DNA of 55,070 nt, taken from the NCBI GenBank assembly GCA_003153035.1, contig PMBT01000014.1, positions 102,556 through 157,625 of the forward strand, in the 5' to 3' direction. Of the stretch, positions 35,627 through 44,214 are shown one piece after another. A program made the translations under genes and the position numbers. The notes under the pieces were generated by a model, which was not told the origin of the DNA, searched no databases, and saw only the letters and a list, made by a program, of their open reading frames with translations. This DNA is from Opitutia bacterium (GTDB lineage: Bacteria > Verrucomicrobiota > Verrucomicrobiia > Opitutales > Opitutaceae). Numbering within the stretch: position 1 is the first letter of the stretch; every line of letters begins with the position of its first letter.

Positions 35627-36886
35627 TTATTTCGGCAGGCCCAAGGCATTCTCGAAAACCCAATCAGCGATCTTCGTGCCGGCCTTCTGGCCTTCGAGGT
35701 TGTCAGACATCACATGGATGCCCGCGAAGAGGCGGCTCATGCCAATTTCATTGCGCGCCTCGGAGAGTTTCTTGTAGCTGCGGACTGCGCCAGGCAGGCC
35801 GTCAGACCGCACGGTGAATTCGATGTCATCGGTTCCGAAGAATCGCTCGAGGAGGCGCGCCGCAGCTGCGGAAAAGGTGCTGTGCCCAGAAATGTAGGAA
35901 GGAAACGCCGGCGAGATCATCAGGGGAATAAAATCGGGGTTGGGTTTGGCGTCGGGGTTAAACTTGGCATCGAGCTCCCGAATGGCCGTTTCCGGACGCC
36001 AGGTTCGGTAGAAGAATTTCGTGTCCCAGCACGAAATCGCCGCATCAGCCTCGGCGAAGTTAAGTAGGGCAAAAAGGCGGGCGGTTTCGGACACGGAGAG
36101 GTGGTTGCGTTGCGCGAGGTCTGCAGCGATGATGTTCCAATGTCCGGGCGGCGTGCAGGTTCCGAGATCGTCGGACCAAAATGCCGTGCTAAGCGTCTCG
36201 TATTCCGAGCGTTCGGCGCCGTCGCGCGCACCGATCTTGGCGATATAGGCGATTTCCTCGGCATATTCCTTCGAATTGACCGGCCGTGGCGGTGGTGCGC
36301 GGAACTGGTCGGGCGAGGTCATCACAAACGGGGTCACCCGACCCCAATGCGGCAGGACCGGCGGCCGGAATCCGGGAGGCGTCTCCCGCCAGCTTCCCGG
36401 CTCAGTGCTCGAATATTGGCCGGGGATAGGTTGGTCGAAACCGCTCTTGGCTCGGACGGCAAGAACCGCCTCTGCCACGTGTATTCCCCAAGCCAGACCA
36501 CCGGCCTTGGCCGGACCGTCGGGAATTCCCGCGAGGGCCTTTTCATAAGCGACCTGAATGTTGTGTGGATTTGTCGCCTGGCCCCAAAGGGTGAGCAGGA
36601 CGGCATGGGCCGCGCCGGCGATGGCGGCATCCATGTCGGCGCCGGCAGGAGCGGGTTCATTAACCAGCCAGCCGTGGTGGTTGCGGGTGAAACCATTGAC
36701 TGCATCGAAGATTGCCGCGTGAAACGTCGCCATGTGGTGCGACGCGAGCGGCGGCGGGTTGCGCGCAAGCCGGGTCGCGTCGATCACCTGGTCGTTCCAA
36801 TAAAGGACGGCGTTTTCGCCGAAAACCGCGGAAACTGCCTGCCAGCCGGCGAAGAGGCAGAATATGGTCAGAATGAGTTTTCTCAT
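35627..36886 (-). CDS. Vanadium-dependent haloperoxidase-like PAP2-family protein, secreted
   Basis: 419 residues with a signal peptide (RKLILTIFCLFAGWQAVSA). The vanadate/phosphate-binding motifs are in order: KFFYRTWRP (K-x6-RP), PSYISGHSTFSAA (PSGH type), and SRLFAGIHVMSDN (SR-x5-H-x3-D). This is the arrangement shared by vanadium haloperoxidases and PAP2 phosphatases, and the long N-terminal helical part plus length match the haloperoxidase-like family of many soil bacteria. Whether it oxidises halides or acts as a phosphatase cannot be told. The last residues are close to the FG-GAP gene (154 bp), so cotranscription is possible. Confidence 0.88.
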   Translation of the reverse strand: MRKLILTIFCLFAGWQAVSAVFGENAVLYWNDQVIDATRLARNPPPLASHHMATFHAAIFDAVNGFTRNHHGWLVNEPAPAGADMDAAIAGAAHAVLLTLWGQATNPHNIQVAYEKALAGIPDGPAKAGGLAWGIHVAEAVLAVRAKSGFDQPIPGQYSSTEPGSWRETPPGFRPPVLPHWGRVTPFVMTSPDQFRAPPPRPVNSKEYAEEIAYIAKIGARDGAERSEYETLSTAFWSDDLGTCTPPGHWNIIAADLAQRNHLSVSETARLFALLNFAEADAAISCWDTKFFYRTWRPETAIRELDAKFNPDAKPNPDFIPLMISPAFPSYISGHSTFSAAAARLLERFFGTDDIEFTVRSDGLPGAVRSYKKLSEARNEIGMSRLFAGIHVMSDNLEGQKAGTKIADWVFENALGLPK

Positions 36887-36950
36887 AGGGTGACTAAGGG
36901 CAGGTGCGAACCGCCAGAGGGGAAGAGCTCGAATACCAAAGCAATATTGC

Positions 36951-36965
36951 TAATAGTAACTATTA
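36951..36965. promoter_or_regulatory. AT-rich palindrome upstream of the haloperoxidase-like gene
   Basis: TAATAGTAACTATTA: perfect 7 bp arms around one base, in an AT-rich patch 65 bp before the start at 36886. Placement and symmetry suggest a regulator-binding site or part of the promoter; no regulator gene is next to it. Confidence 0.45.
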
Positions 36966-37120
36966 AAAATCCTTTGGGACGAAATGCCGTTCTCCTGTGG
37001 CAAACGGCAATTTCTCGGTGGCGAACGTCCGGGTTTATTGCGCCCCTCTTCTTACCCAACAGTGACTCCGCGCTCTCCTGGAGATGCTACCGGACGCCGG
37101 GACAGCACTGCGCCGTCAGG

Positions 37121-37981
37121 TCAGCCTTTGATCGCTCCGGCGGTGATTCCCTTGACGAGATGTTTCTGGAGGGCGATGTAGACGATCAGGATCGGAATTG
37201 TCACGAGCACGAGGCCGGCGAAAAGCATGCCGTAGTCGGTGTGGTATTGGGAGGTGATCGCCAGATTTGCGAGGCCGAGCGGCAGGGTGCGGGCGTGCCC
37301 GTCGCCTCCGTTGGTGATCAAGAATGCGAAAAAGTATTCCTTCCAGATCCCAATGAACTGGAAGATCGCCACGGTGACGAGTCCTGGTTTCGCTAGCGGG
37401 AGCAGGACGCGCCAGAAGGCCGAGAACTCATTGCAGCCGTCGACTACTGCGGCCTCATAGAGTGAGCGGGGCAGGGATTTGAAGAAGCCGGAGAGGATGA
37501 AGATTGCAAAGGGCAGGCCGTTGGCGGTGTAGACAAGGATGAGTCCGGGTCGCGAGTTGAGCAGGCCGAGCCCTCGTAGTTCGAAGAACAGCGGCACCAT
37601 CGCCAGTTGGGCGGGAATAGTCAGCCCGGCCAGAAACAGCCAGAAGATCGCGCGTCCTGCCGGATGATAGAAGCGGCTGAGTGCGTATCCGGCCATGGCT
37701 CCGAGCAGCACGATGGCGGCGACGGAGACCGTGGTCACCAGCACGCTGTTGAAGAAGTATTCTCCGAAGTGCGCTTCGCGCCAGGCATGGCTGTAGTTGG
37801 CGAACTGCAGGTGGTCGGTCGCCGGCAGCGTGAAGGGCTCGTGGAAGATGGCCTCGTCGGGTTTGAGCGAGGAATACGCCATCCAGATCATCGGAAAGAT
37901 GACCCAGAGGGCATAGCCGCACAGTCCCGCGAGGATCAGCGCGCGGCCGGGCGGGATCTGTCGATGACGGGCGGGGTTCAT
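37121..37981 (-). CDS. ABC sugar transporter permease (MalG-like)
   Basis: 286 residues with six hydrophobic segments. The EAA loop that contacts the ATPase reads YEAAVVDGCNEFSAFWRVLLPLAKPG. N-terminal segment LWVIFPMIWMAYSSLKPDEAIF and the C-terminal ALQKHLVKGITAGAIKG are typical of the second permease of carbohydrate (CUT1) importers. Its ATG overlaps the stop of the upstream fused gene as ATGA, so both are made together. No ATPase is in the window; importers of this type often share one MsmX-like ATPase encoded elsewhere. Confidence 0.93.
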   Translation of the reverse strand: MNPARHRQIPPGRALILAGLCGYALWVIFPMIWMAYSSLKPDEAIFHEPFTLPATDHLQFANYSHAWREAHFGEYFFNSVLVTTVSVAAIVLLGAMAGYALSRFYHPAGRAIFWLFLAGLTIPAQLAMVPLFFELRGLGLLNSRPGLILVYTANGLPFAIFILSGFFKSLPRSLYEAAVVDGCNEFSAFWRVLLPLAKPGLVTVAIFQFIGIWKEYFFAFLITNGGDGHARTLPLGLANLAITSQYHTDYGMLFAGLVLVTIPILIVYIALQKHLVKGITAGAIKG

Positions 37982-40317
37982 TCAAGACTCTCCCGTTTCA
38001 GTCCCCTCATGACCGCGGCACTGGCCGCCAGCACCAGCACGAGCATGACCACGGCGATCGCCGCCGCGCGGCCGATTTGAAATTCCTTGAACATCGAGGT
38101 AACCATGAGCGTGCCGAGTGTGTGGGTGGAACTGGCTGGATCCTGCGACGTGAGCAGCCAGATCATCTCGAAAGCGTTGAGCCCGCTGATCACCAGGAAG
38201 ACCATCGAGATGATGATGACCTCCCAGATCATCGGCAGGGTGATGGTGAAGAACTGGCGCCAGACCGGCGCACCATCGAGTTCCGCGGCCTCGTAAAGCT
38301 GCGGATCGATGCCCTCCATCGCGGCCAGGTAAAGCACGAGGTTGAACCCGCACGCCATCCAGAGGTAGATCGGAATGAGCGCAAGGTAGAGATGGTTCTG
38401 CGCCAGCCACGGGAAGCCGTCCATTCCGCGCAACCAGCCGACATCGAGAATCCGCCCGAGAACGACCAGTCCGGCGTTGACCAGTCCGCCGTGTGGCTCG
38501 TAGGCGTTGAGCCAGAGCAGTGTGGCGGTGATCCCGCCGAGGAGGTTGGGAAAAAGCAACACCACGCGAAACAGGCCCGCGCCCCACACCCCGCGGTGGA
38601 TCAGCGCGGCGAACAGCAGCGCCAGCGGCACCACCACGAGCGCCGGCACCAGCATCAGGTAGAGGTTGTTCCGCAGCGCGAACCAGAAGACATCGTCATT
38701 GAAGAGCAACCATTTGAAATTAAACCAGCCCGCCCACGTGCGTGCCCCGATGCCGTCCCAATGCAGAAACGCCCAGCCGAAGGCGGCCAGGCCGGGCAGC
38801 AGCACGAACACTGCGTACAGTCCCATCGCCGGCCCCACGAAGCCGAGCGCTACGGAGGCGCGCAACCGGGCAAAGGCGGCCGCGGCTTCCCCGCCGGACT
38901 GCGCCTGGAGGTGCGGCCGGAATACCACCGCCCGTAGTTTTCCAGTTGCCAGCCAGACTGCCGCGCCCCCCAGCAGTATGAGGAGCGCCAAGCCCGCGAG
39001 GACGTGGCGAAATTCCACGCGGTCAGGGTCGGTTGCGCGTGCCCGGTCGCGTTTCGCGGCCGCTTCAATTTTTTCCGCAAACTGCTGCGGGGTTATCCTG
39101 GCCGTCATCAACTCCATCCGGCCGTCGGTCAGCGCCTGGCGGACTGCCGGCGGCTCAAGCATGACCTGGGGCATGTTAAACGCTTCCTGCGCGTGCGTGA
39201 TCAACACCGCCGTTGACTGCAAGCGCGCGGAAAACGCCGCCAGGGGAACGCCCCTCACCGCCACCGGCGCGTTCACTGTTCGTACAAATCTCTCCGCCTG
39301 GGCCCGCGACGTGAGAAACCGGAGGAAATCCACCGTTAACTTCTCGCGCTGTGGGTTTCCCGTTGTAAAAATGAAAAAGCTGTCGGCCCCAGTTTGGATC
39401 GTGGTCGGATCAGCCACGCCCTCCGGGAAGACCGGGAAATTCATCACCCCGAGTTCAAAGTCATCCGGAATCTTCCCCTCCATCTCCTGGATCATCCACG
39501 AGCCTGCCACGGTCATGGCTGCGCGGCCCTGCAGAAATGCCAACTGGGCGGCTGTGTGCGTCGCTCCCTCCCATCCGCGCAGCGTATAATCCCGGGTGAT
39601 CCGCTGCAGCAACGCCGCGCTTCGGACGTATCGCGGATCCAGGCGTGCCCCCGGTGTCAGATTGTTGAGCGCCTTCCACCCCGCGGCTCCGGCAAGGTTG
39701 TAGTAGGCGGCGCGCAGAAAGGCGTCGGGATAGTTCCCGTAGACCCCGGTCAGGCTCAACGGTGCCCCGCCGGCTGCGCGAATCCGATCACCTAGGGTGA
39801 AGAACTCGTCCCAGGTTCGCGGCACCGTCCAACTGTGCTCGCGCCACATCTTCTGGTTGTAGAAAATAGTCCAGCAGGCGTACCCCAGCGGCACCCCGTA
39901 AACCCGGCCGCCAAGCCTCCATGAATCCAGCGCTCCGGGGAGAAATGTATCGCCCCAACGTGCGTCTTTCTCCCAGTTCGGTCCCGCCAGATCTTCTGTA
40001 AGGTCCTTCACTTTGCCCGCGCGGATCAGCGCAGGCCAGAGCAGGTAGGGTGCAAAGGCGGCATCGGGATAATCCCCCCCCATCAGGCGAACCCTCACCT
40101 TGTCCTCGATCCGCGGATCCCCGTAGAGGTTGATCTTCACCCCAGGGCGTAGTGCCTCGAACCGCCGGGCGCTCTCCTCATAGAACGCGGTGCCAAAGCC
40201 GCCCGCGCGCACGGGAATGTCGAGCTCGGCCGGCGCCGCCCCGGGGGCGGCAGGCGTGATCCCAGTCACCGCCACCAAGGAGCCCAGCAACCAGAGTTTT
40301 CCCGCGTACTTTCTCAA
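37978..40317 (-). CDS. Fused solute-binding protein and permease of an ABC sugar importer (MalE-MalF fusion)
   Basis: The track ORF begins at 41013, but upstream residues are a shadow of the RelE-like and pssA genes. The likely start is a TTG at 40317, giving 779 residues. Residues 1-25 are a signal segment (YAGKLWLLGSLVAVTG). Residues ~30-410 are a family 1/8 sugar-binding protein (DIPVRAGGFGTAFYEESARRF, DFELGVMNFPVFPEG). A TM helix follows (VLAGLALLILLGGAAVW), then a MalF-like permease from ~487 with its EAA loop YEAAELDGAPVWRQFFTITLP. The binding protein is thus tethered to its channel. Upstream, ATGAACAGGGAGGTTTGA gives a 5-codon frame that overlaps the TTG; one extra T would join it in frame, so a frameshift at the start is possible. 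Confidence 0.85.
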   Translation of the reverse strand: MRKYAGKLWLLGSLVAVTGITPAAPGAAPAELDIPVRAGGFGTAFYEESARRFEALRPGVKINLYGDPRIEDKVRVRLMGGDYPDAAFAPYLLWPALIRAGKVKDLTEDLAGPNWEKDARWGDTFLPGALDSWRLGGRVYGVPLGYACWTIFYNQKMWREHSWTVPRTWDEFFTLGDRIRAAGGAPLSLTGVYGNYPDAFLRAAYYNLAGAAGWKALNNLTPGARLDPRYVRSAALLQRITRDYTLRGWEGATHTAAQLAFLQGRAAMTVAGSWMIQEMEGKIPDDFELGVMNFPVFPEGVADPTTIQTGADSFFIFTTGNPQREKLTVDFLRFLTSRAQAERFVRTVNAPVAVRGVPLAAFSARLQSTAVLITHAQEAFNMPQVMLEPPAVRQALTDGRMELMTARITPQQFAEKIEAAAKRDRARATDPDRVEFRHVLAGLALLILLGGAAVWLATGKLRAVVFRPHLQAQSGGEAAAAFARLRASVALGFVGPAMGLYAVFVLLPGLAAFGWAFLHWDGIGARTWAGWFNFKWLLFNDDVFWFALRNNLYLMLVPALVVVPLALLFAALIHRGVWGAGLFRVVLLFPNLLGGITATLLWLNAYEPHGGLVNAGLVVLGRILDVGWLRGMDGFPWLAQNHLYLALIPIYLWMACGFNLVLYLAAMEGIDPQLYEAAELDGAPVWRQFFTITLPMIWEVIIISMVFLVISGLNAFEMIWLLTSQDPASSTHTLGTLMVTSMFKEFQIGRAAAIAVVMLVLVLAASAAVMRGLKRESLE

Positions 40318-40547
40318 ACCTCCCTGTTCATGAGGAGATTCTGCGTGGTGGCACGTTCTCTTTTCCCTCCCCGGGCCAGCCTCCTTGCCCGCGGTGCGCC
40401 GGTTACCGCCGCCGCTGAATCGTTCCTGTTTGCAGACAGACAAGCCGCAACGAAGGAACCTTGTCCTCCGGGGAGCGCGTGCGCGCGGGGCCGGCAGGCG
40501 CGGGCCTGCTTGATTTGTGGTCTTGCTGAGCAGGTGGAGAAACGGAT

Positions 40548-40607
40548 ATGTCTGTTCAACACTCGCCGCTGGCCGTGAACATCTCGGCTGCCGGTCGTGT
40601 CGCCTGA
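40548..40607 (+). CDS. 19-aa leader ORF before the RelE-like gene
   Basis: Too short for the track. ATG at 40548 is preceded by GGTGGAG at a suitable distance; the frame reads MSVQHSPLAVNISAAGRVA and stops four bases before the RelE-like ATG. It might be a leader peptide or simply chance. Low confidence. Confidence 0.2.
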   Translation: MSVQHSPLAVNISAAGRVA

Positions 40608-40611
40608 GACA

Positions 40612-40971
40612 ATGTACCAAGTGACTTTTTCCGAGCAGAGCATGCGCGAGCTTAACCGTTTGGACAAGCTCGCTCAACTCGTCGTTATCGAGCCGATCAG
40701 CCGTCTTACCCCGGAAGATCTGGCCAATCCGCGCGAGCCGCTCGGCCGCTTCTCGCGGGGTGGAAAAACTCTCTACCGCCTCCGCTCGGGCGATTTTCGC
40801 TTCTATTTCGAGGTGTCTGCCGACACGATTCACACGCATTACATCCTGCACAAGGATTCCCTGGAGGATTTCCTTTTCCGGACGAGAATGCCAGTCTCCG
40901 AGCAGCAGTTGTTCGAACAGCACTCGAAGTTCTGGAAGTACCTGGAGACCCTGACCACGAGCAAGAAATGA
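40612..40971 (+). CDS. RelE/ParE-family toxin-like protein (orphan)
   Basis: 119 residues from the ATG at 40612; the track start is a GTG five codons earlier. The core has the RelE/ParE fold pattern: YQVTFSEQSMRELNRL, then PREPLGRFSRGGKTLYRLRSGDFRFYFEV. The C-terminal ~40 residues (QLFEQHSKFWKYLETL) are longer than usual toxins. Toxins of this family cleave mRNA on the ribosome or inhibit gyrase and sit next to an antitoxin gene, but none is visible on either side; pssA follows directly. It may be domesticated or regulated from elsewhere. Function unproven. Confidence 0.72.
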   Translation: MYQVTFSEQSMRELNRLDKLAQLVVIEPISRLTPEDLANPREPLGRFSRGGKTLYRLRSGDFRFYFEVSADTIHTHYILHKDSLEDFLFRTRMPVSEQQLFEQHSKFWKYLETLTTSKK

Positions 40972-41016
40972 TTGTTTCCGCTGCCGCCCGATTCCTCTTT
41001 CTTTTCTCTTCACCCC

Positions 41017-41904
41017 ATGCCTGACCTAGAGTCGCGGGAGAATCCCTACAACGTCACCCAGGCCAGCCGCATCTATTTTCTGCCGAATCTGATGACGGCG
41101 GGAAATTTGTTCTGCGGTTTTGTCGCTGTCATCAAGTGCATTCAGGCGCGCCTTGAGGCGATCGCTCCGGGCACCTATGCCCACACCCCGGCGGAATTAT
41201 ACACCCGCGCCGTCTGGTTCATTCTCGCGGCGGTGATTTTTGACTCACTTGATGGCCGGCTGGCGCGCTTGGGTGGCCGTGAGTCGCTGTTTGGCGCGGA
41301 ATTCGATTCATTGGCGGATGTGATTTCGTTTGGGGTTGCGCCGGCCCTGATGGTGTTCTTTTTGATCCTCTCGCCGACCCAGGGTTATCCGCTGTTCCGG
41401 CAGATCGGCTGGTTCATTGGCTTCATCTATCTCCTCTGCGCGGCGGTGCGGCTGGCTCGGTTCAATGTTATCACCAACCCGTTGCTACACACCCCAAAGG
41501 ACAGCAGCAAAGATTTCGTCGGGCTGCCGGTTCCCGCGGCGGCAGGAACCGTCGTATCGTTGGTGCTGCTCCTGTTGCATCTCTCGGACGACAACCTGGT
41601 TTTTCATCGGATGGCACTGGCGCTGCCGGTTTTGCTGCTGCTGATCGCCGGGCTGATGGTCAGCACGATTCGTTATCCAAGCTTCAAGAATGTCGACTGG
41701 CAGACGAAGACGCGTTTTCGGACGTTTGTGATCATTATCATCGCGGGGTGCCTTATCTTTTGGCAGCAGGAAGTGGCGTTTATCTCCCTTTTCCTTGCCT
41801 ACATCTTTTACGGCATCATCCGCCAGTTCCGCCGCGCCCAGCTAATCTCCCGCTTGCGGCTCCAACGAAAACAACCGGTGAAGAAACCCGCCGGTTCCGT
41901 CTAA
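41017..41904 (+). CDS. pssA: CDP-diacylglycerol--serine O-phosphatidyltransferase
   Basis: 295 residues from the ATG at 41017 (PDLESRENPYNVTQASRIYFLPNLMTAGNLFCG). The CDP-alcohol phosphotransferase signature is FDSLDGRLARLGGRESLFGAEFDSLAD (D-G-x2-A-R-x8-G-x3-D-x3-D). Six or seven hydrophobic segments follow. It makes phosphatidylserine from CDP-diacylglycerol and serine, the first step towards phosphatidylethanolamine, at the inner membrane. PssA is favoured over PgsA because the motif and opening (ITLPNxMTAGNLFCGF type) match the PssA group. A psd decarboxylase, often nearby, is not in the window. Sits 45 bp after the RelE-like gene. Confidence 0.92.
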   Translation: MPDLESRENPYNVTQASRIYFLPNLMTAGNLFCGFVAVIKCIQARLEAIAPGTYAHTPAELYTRAVWFILAAVIFDSLDGRLARLGGRESLFGAEFDSLADVISFGVAPALMVFFLILSPTQGYPLFRQIGWFIGFIYLLCAAVRLARFNVITNPLLHTPKDSSKDFVGLPVPAAAGTVVSLVLLLLHLSDDNLVFHRMALALPVLLLLIAGLMVSTIRYPSFKNVDWQTKTRFRTFVIIIIAGCLIFWQQEVAFISLFLAYIFYGIIRQFRRAQLISRLRLQRKQPVKKPAGSV

Positions 41905-42128
41905 TAACCCCTGCGAACTTCAGCGCCTGTGAATAACTCGTCTCTTTCCAACCCTTATTGGTGCCTTATGCACCGCGCCGCGGTTTTCCCGCGGTCGAGC
42001 CGAACCGCGTCGTTTGGGACTGGTTGTTAGGCAAATTCACCGGACATAATACGATGAATAGTTCCTTATTGAATCCATCTCTGATTATCCTTTGTTAGTT
42101 ACCTAACGTTTCGATCCCCGCTCCCCTC
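41905..42128. promoter_or_regulatory. Upstream region of dnaN
   Basis: 224 bp, AT-rich near the right end. A candidate sigma-70 promoter: TTGTTA (42024) - 17 bp - TAATAC (42047). One match to the DnaA box, TTATTCACA on the minus strand (41928-41936). An inverted repeat GTTAG-TTAC-CTAAC (42094-42107) sits just before the start. All three are weak on their own. Confidence 0.35.
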
Positions 42129-43253
42129 ATGAAGTTTAAAATCAACCGCGACCATTTCAGCAACGGTTTGCAGCAGGTTCTCAACGTCGTCGGATCCAAG
42201 GCGACCATGCCGATCCTCAGCAACGTCCTAATTGAGGCGGAGAAGGACAATATTTCCCTCACGACCACAAATCTCGACCTTGGTATTCGATGCAAGATCA
42301 AGGCGGAAGTGAAAGAGACTGGCTCGGTCACCCTGCCCGTGAAGCGCCTAGCCACCATCGTGCGGGAACTGCCCAACGTTGACGTGTCCCTCGATTCCTC
42401 ACCGAACCATCAGGTGAAGCTTAACTCCGGCGGGTCACAGTTTCGGATCATGGGCATCGGCAAGGACGAGTTTCCACCACTTCCGGATTTTGGAGAAGAC
42501 AAGTCGTTTTCCTTGGAGCAAGTCGAGCTCGTCAACATGCTCAAGAGTGTTGCGTATGCGCAGTCGGCCGATGAGACGCGGTACATCCTCAATGGCGTCT
42601 ATTTGAATTTCCGCGACGGCAAGCTCTCCCTGGTGGCCACCGACGGGCGGCGATTAGCGCTGATCAGCAAGGAGCTGGAGTTTCCCGCCACAAATTCCGG
42701 CAGCATCATTCTTCCAGCCAAGACGGTCGGCGAGTTGCTGCGCCTGTTGGACAAGGGCGCAAAGATGAAGATCTCCTTCAACGAACGGCGGGCAGCCTTC
42801 CAGATTGCGACGGAGAAGGATACCAGTGGGCTGGTCGAGAACATCTACCTCTTCTCGAAGGTCGTTGAGGGCAACTATCCCAACTATCAACAGGTGATTC
42901 CGAAGGAAACCCATCAGCGCATCAAACTGGAGCGGGAACTTTTTCTTCAGTGTGTTCATCGTGCGGCGCTGGTGTGCAGCGAAAAGTCCAACTCGGTCAA
43001 GATCAAGCTCACCAGCAATCTGTTGGAGATTACTGCCGCGAGTCCTGATTTCGGCGAGTCGCATGAAGCCATGGCGATCTCCTATAGCGGGCCCGATCTG
43101 CAGGTGGCCTTCAACCCGCAGTTCATTCTTGATCCGCTGCGGGCGTTGACGAAGGACGAGGTCTTCTTCGAACTGAAGGATGAAGTGAGTCCCGGAGTGT
43201 TTAAGACATTGGAGAGCTTCATCTGCGTCATCATGCCGGTGCGCTTGAGTTAA
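42129..43253 (+). CDS. dnaN: DNA polymerase III subunit beta (sliding clamp)
   Basis: 374 residues, normal length (366-375). Typical N-terminus [35 protein letters not shown]; later [24 protein letters not shown] and the C-terminal hydrophobic cleft region ending VIMPVRL. The protein forms the homodimeric ring that holds replicative polymerase on DNA. In many bacteria dnaN follows dnaA at the origin; here it stands between pssA and an unknown membrane protein, so it is detached from dnaA. Confidence 0.97.
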   Translation: MKFKINRDHFSNGLQQVLNVVGSKATMPILSNVLIEAEKDNISLTTTNLDLGIRCKIKAEVKETGSVTLPVKRLATIVRELPNVDVSLDSSPNHQVKLNSGGSQFRIMGIGKDEFPPLPDFGEDKSFSLEQVELVNMLKSVAYAQSADETRYILNGVYLNFRDGKLSLVATDGRRLALISKELEFPATNSGSIILPAKTVGELLRLLDKGAKMKISFNERRAAFQIATEKDTSGLVENIYLFSKVVEGNYPNYQQVIPKETHQRIKLERELFLQCVHRAALVCSEKSNSVKIKLTSNLLEITAASPDFGESHEAMAISYSGPDLQVAFNPQFILDPLRALTKDEVFFELKDEVSPGVFKTLESFICVIMPVRLS

Positions 43254-43315
43254 CGCACGGGACACCGCCGGCCCGGTCTTCGGACCAGGCGACGAGCGGA
43301 GACCGCAGCAATTCC

Positions 43316-44200
43316 GTGGAATTCGACCCCGTCTATCTTCTCCTGGCCGCAGCGATTCTGTCGCTGGTTTTGTTTTCACTCAACCAGCGGCTGGCGTCAC
43401 CCATCATCGCGATTTTTATCCGCTGGTTGCGATGGCTGTTGTTCACCTTCGGGGGCGCTTTCCTGGTGATCGAGTGGGGCTGGAGCGAGCGGCCGTTCTG
43501 GGTGCTGGCCACGGCGCTCTTCCTGGTCTGGTTTCTCCTGGAAACGGCCTATAACTGGGCCGCCATCACCGCGCTCAGCGAAAGCCCGCTGCCGCTCTTT
43601 CCGCGGTATACCGCCAATGCCAGCGGGGAGGAATGGCCAACCCACCCGCGGCTTTTAAAGGTTCGGGAATGGCTGCGGGCCCACCGCTACAGCCAGGTGC
43701 AATCACTGAAAGCCGAAATCGGCGGGGGTATTTTTCTCCGGCTGTCCGTTTATCAAGACCGCGAGGCGAAGACCCGCATCCAGGTGACTTTTGTGCCGCA
43801 GGCCAACGGCGCGATTTCCGTCTGCTACACGCTTACCTCCTGCATGGAGGACGGACTGCGTTGCATCACCGACAATCTTTATCTGCCCTTTGGGGGATTT
43901 TATCCGGAGAACTGGCTGGTGGAGCGGAAACCCTGGCGGCGCAACCTGCCCTGGCTCGTGGCCCGCCACCAGCGGCGGCTGACCGCGTCCGGGGAGAAAC
44001 TCCGGCCCTGGACCATGGAGCCGCTGGAGGATCTCAACCAGCAGCAATTCGAGCTCGAGCGGCTGAATACAGAGCTTGGTTTCCTCCTCCCCCACTTTCA
44101 GCGCGAGGAATACGGTAAAATGACCTACGAAGGACGCTTTCGCGTCTGGCTGGAGGTCTGGATGCTCGACTATTTTGGGCGGCCGACGCGCTATCAGTAA
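43316..44200 (+). CDS. Uncharacterised membrane protein
   Basis: 294 residues, apparently starting from GTG at 43316. Two or three TM helices fill the first ~85 residues (VYLLLAAAILSLVLFSL, FTFGGAFLVIEWGW, FWVLATALFLVWFLL). A soluble part of ~200 residues follows with no known motif (EIGGGIFLRLSVYQDREAKTRIQVTF; DNLYLPFGGFYPENW). No family recognised. Codon use and length look like a genuine gene; the antisense ORF in the track is a shadow. It lies 62 bp after dnaN on the same strand and ends just before moaA, which is convergent. Confidence 0.75.
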   Translation: MEFDPVYLLLAAAILSLVLFSLNQRLASPIIAIFIRWLRWLLFTFGGAFLVIEWGWSERPFWVLATALFLVWFLLETAYNWAAITALSESPLPLFPRYTANASGEEWPTHPRLLKVREWLRAHRYSQVQSLKAEIGGGIFLRLSVYQDREAKTRIQVTFVPQANGAISVCYTLTSCMEDGLRCITDNLYLPFGGFYPENWLVERKPWRRNLPWLVARHQRRLTASGEKLRPWTMEPLEDLNQQQFELERLNTELGFLLPHFQREEYGKMTYEGRFRVWLEVWMLDYFGRPTRYQ

Positions 44201-44214
44201 GCCCGGCGGCCGGA

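Noticed and set aside
40318-41013. N-terminal extension of the fused ABC track ORF
   Set aside because: Antisense shadow of the RelE-like gene and the intergenic region; no conserved residues.
41905-42128. Possible replication origin next to dnaN
   Set aside because: Only one DnaA-box match and no dnaA, rnpA or rpmH nearby; insufficient for an origin call.
42654-43379. 241 aa antisense ORF across dnaN
   Set aside because: GC-driven shadow; dnaN is unambiguous.
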